The notes under the pieces: generated by a model
Told to the model about the DNA's origin: nothing
Database searches by the model: none
Seen by the model: the letters and a program-made list of their open reading frames with translations, nothing else
Program-made: the position numbers and the translations under genes
Source: Rhodococcoides corynebacterioides NBRC 14404
Lineage (GTDB): Bacteria; Actinomycetota; Actinomycetes; Mycobacteriales; Mycobacteriaceae
Direction of reading: 5' to 3'
Length of the DNA: 64,000 nt
Assembly: GCF_001894765.1 (NCBI RefSeq)
Contig: NZ_BCWV01000004.1
Location: 248,001 to 312,000, forward strand
Shown here: in pieces, positions 57,659 to 64,000 of the stretch
Layout: each line of letters begins with the position of its first letter
How positions within the stretch are numbered: the stretch's first letter is position 1

Positions 57659-58807
57659 GTGTCCCCGGAGGAAACCCTGTCTGCCGCATCTCTCCCGACC
57701 ACCGGCGCATCCCTCGCCGGCGACCGAGCCGACTGGCCCCGCGGATCGTTCGTGACCGCAGTGGAATCCGTCCTCGACTCCTTCGTCGAGTCTCGACGCG
57801 CCACCGTCGACAGCGTCGGCCCCGTCTACGCCGAGGCGGTCGACGAACTGCGCTCGTTCGTCCTGCGCGGCGGCAAGCGAATTCGGCCGGCGTTCGCGTG
57901 GACCGGTTGGCTCGGCGCGGGCGGCGATCCCTCCGGGCCCGACGCCCCCGCCGTTCTGCAGGTCTGCTCGGCCCTCGAGTTCGTCCAGGCCTGCGCCCTG
58001 GTGCACGACGACATCATCGACTCCTCGCTGACCCGGCGCGGTTTCCCCACCGTCCACGTCACCTTCGCCGAGCGCCATCGCCGTTCCGAGTGGATCGGCG
58101 ATCCGGTCGCGTTCGGCGAGGCCGTGGCGATCCTGCTGGGCGATCTGGCGCTGTGCTGGGCGGACGATCTGATCCGCGAGGCGGACCTGCCGATCGAGAC
58201 GGTGCGCCGCGTCGGCCCGATGTGGTCGGCGATGCGCACGGAAGTCCTCGGTGGCCAGTTGCTCGACATCGCGGTGGAGGCACGCAGCGACGATTCGCTC
58301 GACGCGGCGCTGCGGATCGATCGCTACAAGACCGCCGCGTACACCGTGGAGCGGCCCCTGCTGATCGGCGGGGCGTTGGCGAACGCGGACGCCGAACTAC
58401 TGGACGTCTACCGCACCTTCGGCGCCGACATCGGCATCGCGTTCCAGCTGCGGGACGACCTGCTGGGGGTGTTCGGCGATCCGGCGGTGACGGGCAAGCC
58501 CTCGGGCGACGACCTGCGCGAGGGCAAGCGCACCGTCCTGATCGCGGCAGCACTCGACGTCGCCGACCGTGACGACCCGGCGGCCGCCGAGACCATCCGT
58601 GCCGGACTCGGAACCGACCTCACCGCGGCGCAGGTGGACGAGATGCGGGACCTGCTCGTCCGGCTGGGCGCGGTCGACGACGTCGAGCGCCGCATCACCG
58701 ACCTGACCGACTCCGCGCTCACGGCGCTGTCCGGTGCCGACATCTCACCCGACGCGGCGGATCGCCTCGTCGCCATGGCGCACGCCGCCACCAGGAGAAC
58801 CACATGA
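57659..58807 (+). CDS. idsA2: geranylgeranyl diphosphate synthase (IdsA2/CrtE-like)
   Basis: A 382-aa trans-prenyltransferase that makes the C20 precursor of carotenoids. The first Asp-rich motif is HDDIIDSS (Asp117, 118, 121), GGKRIRPAF (71-79) binds diphosphate, and the second motif is LRDDLLGVFGD. Position matches Rv2173. The GTG at 57659 lacks a ribosome site, whereas GGAGG at 57667-57671 lies five bases before CTG 57677, a possible non-canonical start giving 376 aa. The ATGA overlap with crtI couples it to phytoene desaturation. Confidence 0.92.
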   Translation: MSPEETLSAASLPTTGASLAGDRADWPRGSFVTAVESVLDSFVESRRATVDSVGPVYAEAVDELRSFVLRGGKRIRPAFAWTGWLGAGGDPSGPDAPAVLQVCSALEFVQACALVHDDIIDSSLTRRGFPTVHVTFAERHRRSEWIGDPVAFGEAVAILLGDLALCWADDLIREADLPIETVRRVGPMWSAMRTEVLGGQLLDIAVEARSDDSLDAALRIDRYKTAAYTVERPLLIGGALANADAELLDVYRTFGADIGIAFQLRDDLLGVFGDPAVTGKPSGDDLREGKRTVLIAAALDVADRDDPAAAETIRAGLGTDLTAAQVDEMRDLLVRLGAVDDVERRITDLTDSALTALSGADISPDAADRLVAMAHAATRRTT

Positions 58808-60372
58808 CGTCCACCGCCGCCACGGTCACCGGCCCCACCGATCATGTCGTCGTGGTGGGGGCCGGACTGTCCGGTCTCGCCGCGGCTCTGCATCTGCGGG
58901 GCACGGGCCGCGAGGTGACCCTGCTCGAACGCTCCGACACCGTCGGCGGCCGCGTCGGATCGGTCGCCGCGCCCGGCTACCGCATCGACACCGGCGCCAG
59001 CGTGCTGACCATGCCGGACCTGATCGACGAGGCGCTCGCCGCGGTGGGCGCGACCCGTGAGTCGACCACACCACCACTGCGTCTGCACCCGCTCCATCCC
59101 GCGTACCACACGCGCTTCTCCGACGGCACCAGCATCGACGTGCATTCCGACCCCGAGCGGATGGTGGCCGAGGTCGAGCGCACGTGCGGGCCCGAGGAAG
59201 CCGCGCGCTATCGCCGACTGCGCGGGTGGTTGGCGTCGATGTTCGACGCCGCGTACGACCGCTTCGTCGGCGGCAACTTCGACTCCCCCGTGGATCTGGT
59301 GGCCGAACCCACCTCGCTCCGCAAGACCCTGACGCTGCTGAAACTCGGCGGGTTCGCGAAGCTGGGCGGCAAGGTCGACGCCTTCGTCCACGACGATCGG
59401 CTGCGCCGCATCTTCACGTTCCAGGCCCTGTACGCGGGCGTGGCTCCGGCGAAGGCGTTGGGCGTCTACTCCGTCATCGCCCACATGGACACCTCCCTGG
59501 GGGTGACGTTCCCCGAGGGCGGGATGCGCGTGATCGCCGAGTCGATGGCCGACGCGTTCACCACGGCCGGCGGCACGCTGCGCACCGAGGCGACCGTCCG
59601 CAGCATCGAACAGGGCGGAGGTCGCGCACGCGCGGTCGTCCTCGAGGGTGGCGAGCGCATCGCGTGCGACGCGCTGGTGCTCACCCCCGACCTGCCCGTC
59701 GTCGACGCCCTCCTCGGCACTGCCGGGGTACGGACGCCGCGTCGACGGATTCGCGCGTCCCCGTCGGCGGTGGTCGTCCACGGGCGCGTCCCGGTGTCGG
59801 TGACGGACCGGTGGTCCTCGCGGTCGCACCACGTCATCGATTTCGGCGCGAAGTGGGCCGAGACCTTCCGCGAACTCACCGCCCGGCGCGGTCGCGGCTC
59901 GGTGATGAGCGATCCGTCGCTGCTGATCACCCGCACGTCGCTCACCGATCCGGGCCTGCGCGTGACCACGGACGGGATCGAGCAGGAGCCGATCTCCGTT
60001 CTCGCCCCGTGCCCGAATCTCGACACCGCCCCGATCGACTGGGACACGGTCACCGAGCCGTACGTGCGCGAGATCCTGCTCGAGATGGAACGTCGCGGGT
60101 ACCACGGCATCGCCGAGCACCTGGTGATCGATCACGTCGACACCCCGACGACGTGGGCCGCGCAGGGCATGATCGCGGGCACCCCGTTCTCCGCGTCGCA
60201 CGTCTTCCGTCAGACGGGACCGTTCCGGCGTCGCAACCTGGTCCCCGGCATCGAGAACGTCGTGCTGGCCGGATGCGGCACCACACCCGGGGTCGGCGTT
60301 CCGACCGTGCTCATCTCCGGGCGCCTGGCCGCGCAGCGGATCGACGCGACGGCCGGACGCGCGCGGGTCTGA
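58804..60372 (+). CDS. crtI: phytoene desaturase
   Basis: A 522-aa FAD-dependent CrtI that converts phytoene to lycopene in four desaturations. The dinucleotide fold is VVVVGAGLSGLAAALHL (GAGLSG 19-24). GVYSVIAHMDTSLGVTFPEGGM lies mid-protein in outline, and the bacterial-type signature LAGCGTTPGVGVPTVLISG is at the C-terminus. ATG 58804 overlaps the idsA2 stop, so substrate supply and desaturation are translated together. Confidence 0.94.
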   Translation: MTSTAATVTGPTDHVVVVGAGLSGLAAALHLRGTGREVTLLERSDTVGGRVGSVAAPGYRIDTGASVLTMPDLIDEALAAVGATRESTTPPLRLHPLHPAYHTRFSDGTSIDVHSDPERMVAEVERTCGPEEAARYRRLRGWLASMFDAAYDRFVGGNFDSPVDLVAEPTSLRKTLTLLKLGGFAKLGGKVDAFVHDDRLRRIFTFQALYAGVAPAKALGVYSVIAHMDTSLGVTFPEGGMRVIAESMADAFTTAGGTLRTEATVRSIEQGGGRARAVVLEGGERIACDALVLTPDLPVVDALLGTAGVRTPRRRIRASPSAVVVHGRVPVSVTDRWSSRSHHVIDFGAKWAETFRELTARRGRGSVMSDPSLLITRTSLTDPGLRVTTDGIEQEPISVLAPCPNLDTAPIDWDTVTEPYVREILLEMERRGYHGIAEHLVIDHVDTPTTWAAQGMIAGTPFSASHVFRQTGPFRRRNLVPGIENVVLAGCGTTPGVGVPTVLISGRLAAQRIDATAGRARV

Positions 60373-60435
60373 ACTTTCGCGAACGGTTCCTCGCGCTCCG
60401 GCCCGGTCCGTGCGTGGGTTCACCGGAGTTGCCTC

Positions 60436-60441
60436 TAAACT
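60436..60441 (+). promoter_or_regulatory. candidate -10 element of mptA-crtB
   Basis: TAAACT about 58 bp before the mptA ATG in the 126-bp gap after crtI. It is the only AT-rich hexamer there, so mptA-crtB probably has its own promoter. Confidence 0.4.
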
Positions 60442-60498
60442 CTCCGACAGGCCGCACGCGGCCGTCACACGTCGCTGTCGAGGTATTCGGGGAGGAAC

Positions 60499-62283
60499 AT
60501 GTCCACGCCCTCCCTCGGTCGGTCCCCTGCGGGCACCGATCGACACGGTGTGCGGGCATTTCTCTCCGGCGCGGCGGGCCGCGCCACGCTGGTCGGCCTC
60601 GCCGGTGCCGCGCTGATCACGTTCGGCGGCTTCGGATCCGGCGCCGTCCGCCGCCGTGATCCACTCCTGGAAGAGATGCACCTGTCGTGGCTGCGCTTCG
60701 GCCACGGCCTGGTCCTCTCCACCGCCATGGTGTGGATCGGTGTCCTGCTCATGATCGCCGCGTGGGTTCGCCTCGGCCGCGAGACGTTGGCTCATCGCAC
60801 CACCGTCTCCCGACTCCGCTGGGTGGTTCCGGTGTGGATCGCCCCGCTGCTGCTGGCGGTGCCGATGTTCAGCCGCGACGCCTACTCCTACCTCGCCCAG
60901 GGCGCCCTCCTGCGCGACGGCTTCGACCCGTACGCCGTGGGACCCGTGGCCAACCCCGGGATCCTGCTGGACAACGTCTCCACCGTGTGGACCACCACCA
61001 CCGCCCCCTACGGCCCCCTGTTCCTGCTTCTCGGGCAGGGCATCACGTCACTGACCGGTGACAACGTCATCGCCGGCACCATGCTGTTGCGGTTGACGAT
61101 GCTGCCGGGGCTCGCGCTGACCATGTGGGCCGTGCCGCGGATCGCCCGGCACTTCGGCGCCGACCCGGCCGTCGCGCTCTGGCTCGCGGTCCTGAACCCG
61201 CTGGTGCTCGTCCATCTCATCGGCGGCGTCCACAACGAGATGCTCATGGTCGGCCTGATGACCGCGGGCATCGCCGCCGTCCTGGGTCACCGCCACGTGC
61301 TCGGCATGGGTCTGGTGGCGGTGGCCGTCGCCATCAAGGCGACGGCGGGCATCGCGCTGCCGTTCCTGGTCTGGATGTGGATGCAGCACGAGCGCACCCG
61401 TCTGCGGGCCGAGAACGATGCCCGCCGCGAGCGCGGTGAACCCACCCGGCAGGTGCGCACCCTGCAGCTCTTCGTGAAGACGGCGGGCATCGGCTTCGCG
61501 GTGTTCGCCGCCGTGTTCGTCGTCTCGTCCGCCGTCGCCGGCGTCGGCATCGGCTGGCTGACCGCGCTCAGCGGGTCGGCCAAGATCATCAACTGGCTGT
61601 CGCTCCCGACCATCCTCGCCCACCTCGTGACCGTCGGCACCGGCTGGTTCACCGGCGCCCGGCTCGGGCCGGTGCTGGAGGTCACGCGCCTGCTCTGCGC
61701 CGTCGCCCTGGCGATCGTCCTGGTCACGGCGTGGTGGCGGTCACGGCACTCCGAGCGCAGCGCCCTGCTGGGCATCCTCGTCTCGCTGGTGGCCATCGTC
61801 ATCCTGTCCCCCGCGGCGCTGCCGTGGTACTACTCGTGGCCGCTCGCCGTCGCTGCCGGTCTGACCATGTCCATCACCACGTTGACCGTGCTCGTCGGCC
61901 TGTCCGCCTGGCTCATGTTGGTGTTCCAGCCGGACGGCTCGATCGGGCTGTACACGTTCCCCCACGTGGTGCTCGCCATCGTGGCCGCGGTCGTCGCAGC
62001 CCTGTCCCTGCGGCAGGTCGATCCGCTGCGACTGCGCTCGGTCACCCATCCGGACCCGGAACCGCCCTTCGCCGCGGCGGAGACTGCGACGCGGTCCGCG
62101 CACCTGCCGAACGACACGTCGGAGGCGGCCGTCGCCGCGGCGAATTCCGACGACGGCCACACCGTGGCTGATCCCGACGGCCACACCGTGGCGACGGCGA
62201 TCCCCGAGGGCCGTGAGACCGAAGAGGGCCGCGAGACCGCCGAGCCGTCCACTCGACGGTCCCCCCGAGAGGTGAGCACGTGA
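60499..62283 (+). CDS. mptA: alpha-1,6-mannosyltransferase MptA (GT-C)
   Basis: A 594-aa polytopic GT-C enzyme that extends the alpha-1,6-mannan core of lipomannan/lipoarabinomannan using polyprenyl-phosphomannose. It has about twelve membrane helices (residues 30-520). The catalytic loop region contains MFSRDAYSYLAQG with the acidic residue typical of GT-C enzymes, and AVLNPLVLVHLIGGVHNE. A 70-residue acidic/Thr-rich cytoplasmic tail with repeated GHTVA and EGRET units ends the protein. The ribosome site is GGGGAGG. It equals Rv2174; its stop overlaps crtB (GTGA). Confidence 0.93.
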   Translation: MSTPSLGRSPAGTDRHGVRAFLSGAAGRATLVGLAGAALITFGGFGSGAVRRRDPLLEEMHLSWLRFGHGLVLSTAMVWIGVLLMIAAWVRLGRETLAHRTTVSRLRWVVPVWIAPLLLAVPMFSRDAYSYLAQGALLRDGFDPYAVGPVANPGILLDNVSTVWTTTTAPYGPLFLLLGQGITSLTGDNVIAGTMLLRLTMLPGLALTMWAVPRIARHFGADPAVALWLAVLNPLVLVHLIGGVHNEMLMVGLMTAGIAAVLGHRHVLGMGLVAVAVAIKATAGIALPFLVWMWMQHERTRLRAENDARRERGEPTRQVRTLQLFVKTAGIGFAVFAAVFVVSSAVAGVGIGWLTALSGSAKIINWLSLPTILAHLVTVGTGWFTGARLGPVLEVTRLLCAVALAIVLVTAWWRSRHSERSALLGILVSLVAIVILSPAALPWYYSWPLAVAAGLTMSITTLTVLVGLSAWLMLVFQPDGSIGLYTFPHVVLAIVAAVVAALSLRQVDPLRLRSVTHPDPEPPFAAAETATRSAHLPNDTSEAAVAAANSDDGHTVADPDGHTVATAIPEGRETEEGRETAEPSTRRSPREVST

Positions 62284-63254
62284 CGGATCTACTGCGCGAG
62301 GGCTATGCCGTCTCCCGCGAGGTCGCGCGCGAGCACGGCAAGACGTACTTCCTGGCGACCCGCTTGTTGCCGCCGGAGCGCCGTCCGGCCGTGCACGCGC
62401 TGTACGCGTACGCCCGCATGGTGGACGACATCATCGACGTCGACATGATCGCCGAGCGTGACGACGCCGCAGCCGTCGCCGACGACGAAGCGTTGCTCGA
62501 CCGTATCGACCAGCGGTTCCGGGCCGGTCTCGCCGACGGACCGGCGGCGGTGGCGCCGGCGACCGGCGAACCCGTGACCGACCACGACCGGATCCTCGCC
62601 GCCGCGGTGGACACCGCGCGCCAGTACGACATCTCGGCCGAGTACTTCACGGCGTTCATGACCTCGATGCGCATGGACGTGCCGTCGTCGAGCATCTACA
62701 CCGACCGGTACGCCACCCTCGACGACCTGCGGGTCTACATGTGGGGTTCGGCAGCGGTGATCGGGCTGCAGATGCTGCCGATCCTCGGCACCGTCGGCCC
62801 GGTTGAGGACGCCGCACCCGCCGCGGCGGCCCTCGGCGAGGCGTTCCAGCTGACGAACTTCGTGCGGGACGCGGGCGAGGACCTCGCCCGCGACCGGATC
62901 TACCTACCCGGCGACGTGCTGGCCGCCTACGGCGTGGACGAGGACCTGCTGCACTGGTGCCGTCGGACCGACCGGGTGGATCCGCGCGTGGCGCGTGCGC
63001 TCGCCGACGTCATCGCGACGTGCCGCGCCCTCTACCGCACCGCCGAGCCGGGGATCGAGCTGCTGTCGCCGAGGGCCCGGCCGGGCATCCGTGTCGCGTT
63101 CGCGCTGTACCGGGACATCCTCGGCGTCGTCGAACGGGACGGGTATCGCTCGTTGTCCCGCCGCTCCACCGTCGGGAACGGTCGACGCGGCGGCGTGGCC
63201 GCGCGCGCCGCGGGTCGCGGACTCGCCGCTCGCCTGCTCCCGACGGCGTCCTGA
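62280..63254 (+). CDS. crtB: phytoene synthase
   Basis: A 324-aa head-to-head prenyltransferase joining two GGPP into phytoene. The first Asp motif is MVDDIIDVD (Asp49, 50, 53). The second is NFVRDAGEDLARDRIYLP, and SREVAREHGKTYFLATRLLP opens the fold. The GTG at 62280 overlaps the mptA stop, so a carotenoid enzyme is coupled to a lipoglycan enzyme. Basic Gly/Arg-rich C-terminus. Confidence 0.95.
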   Translation: MTDLLREGYAVSREVAREHGKTYFLATRLLPPERRPAVHALYAYARMVDDIIDVDMIAERDDAAAVADDEALLDRIDQRFRAGLADGPAAVAPATGEPVTDHDRILAAAVDTARQYDISAEYFTAFMTSMRMDVPSSSIYTDRYATLDDLRVYMWGSAAVIGLQMLPILGTVGPVEDAAPAAAALGEAFQLTNFVRDAGEDLARDRIYLPGDVLAAYGVDEDLLHWCRRTDRVDPRVARALADVIATCRALYRTAEPGIELLSPRARPGIRVAFALYRDILGVVERDGYRSLSRRSTVGNGRRGGVAARAAGRGLAARLLPTAS

Positions 63255-63260
63255 GGTCGG

Positions 63261-63320
63261 AAACCCATCGACCGGGCCGGTCAGAAACCCATCGACCGGG
63301 CCGGTCAGAAACCCATCGCC
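63261..63320. repeat. 24-bp tandem repeat copying the end of the Rv2175c-like gene
   Basis: Two full 24-bp units (63261-63284, 63285-63308) and a 12-bp partial (63309-63320). On the minus strand each full unit contains ATGGGTTTC; the gene's own TGA is at 63305-63307. The gaccgg-g-ccggtc segment in each unit is a 13-bp palindrome, giving two tandem hairpins between the convergent crtB and Rv2175c-like genes. They may act as a terminator. Confidence 0.9.
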
Positions 63321-63691
63321 TGGGCACGCCGCACGATCTCGCGGGCGTGGTCGCCGTGCAGGACGTCCACCGGTCGGCCCGGCAGGCTGGCGTCGTCCTC
63401 GAAGAGCCACCGCACGATCGCGGTGTGATCGAAGCCTCCGTCGAGAAGCACCGACACCGTGCCGGCGAGGTGCTTGAGCGGGTGACCGTGCTCGTCGAGG
63501 AATGCGGCGGGAACGGCGACCACCCGGTCGCGGCGCACGGCGATCAGCTTGTTCTCGCGCAGCATCTGATGCACGCGTGTCACGGCGACGCCGAGGGACG
63601 CCGCGACGTCGGGAAGGGGCACGACCTGCTCGTCGGCGGGGATCACGTCGTCGCAGTAGGGAATGGCACTCACCGCGACAACGGTAGTCAC
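63305..63691 (-). CDS. Rv2175c-like DNA-binding protein
   Basis: A 128-aa winged-helix protein like M. tuberculosis Rv2175c, a DNA-binding substrate of PknL. HTH-containing N-terminal half (LPDVAASLGVAVTRVHQMLRE in outline), then GFDHTAIVRWLFEDD and the conserved end HAREIVRRAQAMGF. Divergent from pknL, as in M. tuberculosis, which supports a kinase-substrate pair. GTG 63691 or GTG 63673 could be the start. The N-terminal tail has Thr residues, the likely phospho-site region. Confidence 0.9.
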   Translation of the reverse strand: MTTVVAVSAIPYCDDVIPADEQVVPLPDVAASLGVAVTRVHQMLRENKLIAVRRDRVVAVPAAFLDEHGHPLKHLAGTVSVLLDGGFDHTAIVRWLFEDDASLPGRPVDVLHGDHAREIVRRAQAMGF

Positions 63692-63811
63692 GGCGGACGT
63701 CGTGAACCAAGTTCACCGCGCGGACTGACTACCATCGGACGACGGGCCCCGATCGGCCCGTCCTCGATCCCCGACGACCTCGATCCCCGACGACGAGCAG
63801 GAGGCTCCACC

Positions 63812-64000
63812 GTGGCCGTGTCCGGTCCGTCGCTGCTCGGCGCCTTCCTCGAGCGGCGCTACCGAGTCGACGCTCCCATCGCCCGCGGTGGCATGTCGAC
63901 GGTGTACCGCGGTCTCGACACTCGTCTGGATCGGCCCGTGGCCATCAAGGTGATGGATCCGCAGTTCGCCGGGGACCCCGAGTTCGTGCGCCGCTTCGAG
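63812..64000 (+). CDS. pknL: Ser/Thr protein kinase PknL, N-terminal part (partial)
   Basis: The first 63 codons of a eukaryotic-type kinase; the gene runs off the window. The Gly-rich loop reads IARGGMSTVYRG (residues 23-34) and the ATP lysine is Lys46 in VAIKVM. The GTG at 63812 has an AGGAGG ribosome site. Orientation and the divergent Rv2175c-like neighbour match M. tuberculosis Rv2176. In that organism PknL acts on the neighbouring regulator and is linked to transcription/envelope control. Confidence 0.92.
   Translation, partial: MAVSGPSLLGAFLERRYRVDAPIARGGMSTVYRGLDTRLDRPVAIKVMDPQFAGDPEFVRRFE

Noticed and set aside
52167-63254. Carotenoid genes considered as a horizontally acquired island.
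   Set aside because: Composition looks like the neighbours, no integrase, tRNA or repeats flank them, and they are split among host genes with coupled overlaps.
63261-63320. Short tandem repeats considered as a CRISPR array.
   Set aside because: Units are contiguous with no spacers and duplicate a gene end; no cas genes are present.
1-64000. tRNA or rRNA genes.
   Set aside because: All sizeable intergenic gaps were read on both strands and no T-loop or cloverleaf pattern was seen apart from the T-box.

Overview
The window is a high-GC (about 70% by eye) actinobacterial chromosome segment. Gene content and order point to the Corynebacteriales, most likely Rhodococcus sensu lato (Nocardiaceae). 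The reasons are an FtsA-less division and cell-wall cluster that runs on into wag31 and ileS, a CrtO-type ketolase closely resembling that of R. erythropolis, and neighbours in the order of M. tuberculosis Rv2169c-Rv2176 and Rv1536-Rv1540. Almost all of it is core genome. I see no tRNA, rRNA, insertion sequence, prophage or CRISPR array.

Layout. (1) 1-11.9 kb, metabolism and transport: the end of a VIT1/CCC1-like gene, an MFS transporter coupled to pgm, a LON-domain protein, a secreted carboxylesterase, treZ, a divergent DHA2 efflux/TetR pair with duplicated operators, ilvA, a deazaflavin-dependent reductase and two small membrane-protein genes. (2) 11.9-25.4 kb: dnaE1, rarD, a zinc-finger protein, an MBL-fold hydrolase, an unknown Cys4 protein, an operon lspA-rluD-(211-aa protein)-ydcF, three lipoprotein genes and dinX. 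(3) 25.4-49.6 kb, all on the minus strand: the mraZ-to-ileS supercluster. In transcription order it is mraZ, rsmH, an ftsL-like gene, pbpB, murE, murF, mraY, murD, ftsW, murG, murC, ftsQ, ftsZ, pgeF, yggS, sepF, yggT, wag31, a 59-aa membrane protein and ileS, the last behind a T-box riboswitch. Most junctions are 1-4 bp stop/start overlaps. (4) 50-64 kb: the neighbourhood known in M. tuberculosis as Rv2169c-Rv2176 (DUF3040, GNAT, lppM, metF, idsA2, mptA, Rv2175c, pknL), with five carotenoid genes inserted between its members without changing order or strand.

How the genes work together. Region 3 builds lipid II (MurC-F, MraY, MurG), polymerises and cross-links it (FtsW, PBP2) and places the septum and pole (FtsZ, SepF, FtsQ, FtsL-like, Wag31). 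MraZ probably represses the cluster through 10-bp-spaced GTGG boxes upstream of its own gene. Region 4 makes GGPP (IdsA2), phytoene (CrtB) and lycopene (CrtI), then keto groups (CrtO) and probably a hydroxylated, glycosylated end (CruF-like, GT2). It also carries lipomannan synthesis (MptA, LppM) and a Ser/Thr kinase with its probable DNA-binding substrate. A lycopene cyclase is not in the window.

The points most worth a second look are the interleaving of carotenoid and lipoglycan genes, two tandem look-alike hairpins in the mraZ-rsmH leader, a second oppositely oriented set of MraZ-like boxes, the ileS T-box, a tandem repeat that copies the stop codon of the Rv2175c homologue, and two small genes of 34 and 59 codons. 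All identifications come from reading the sequence and from remembered family features; no database search was run.
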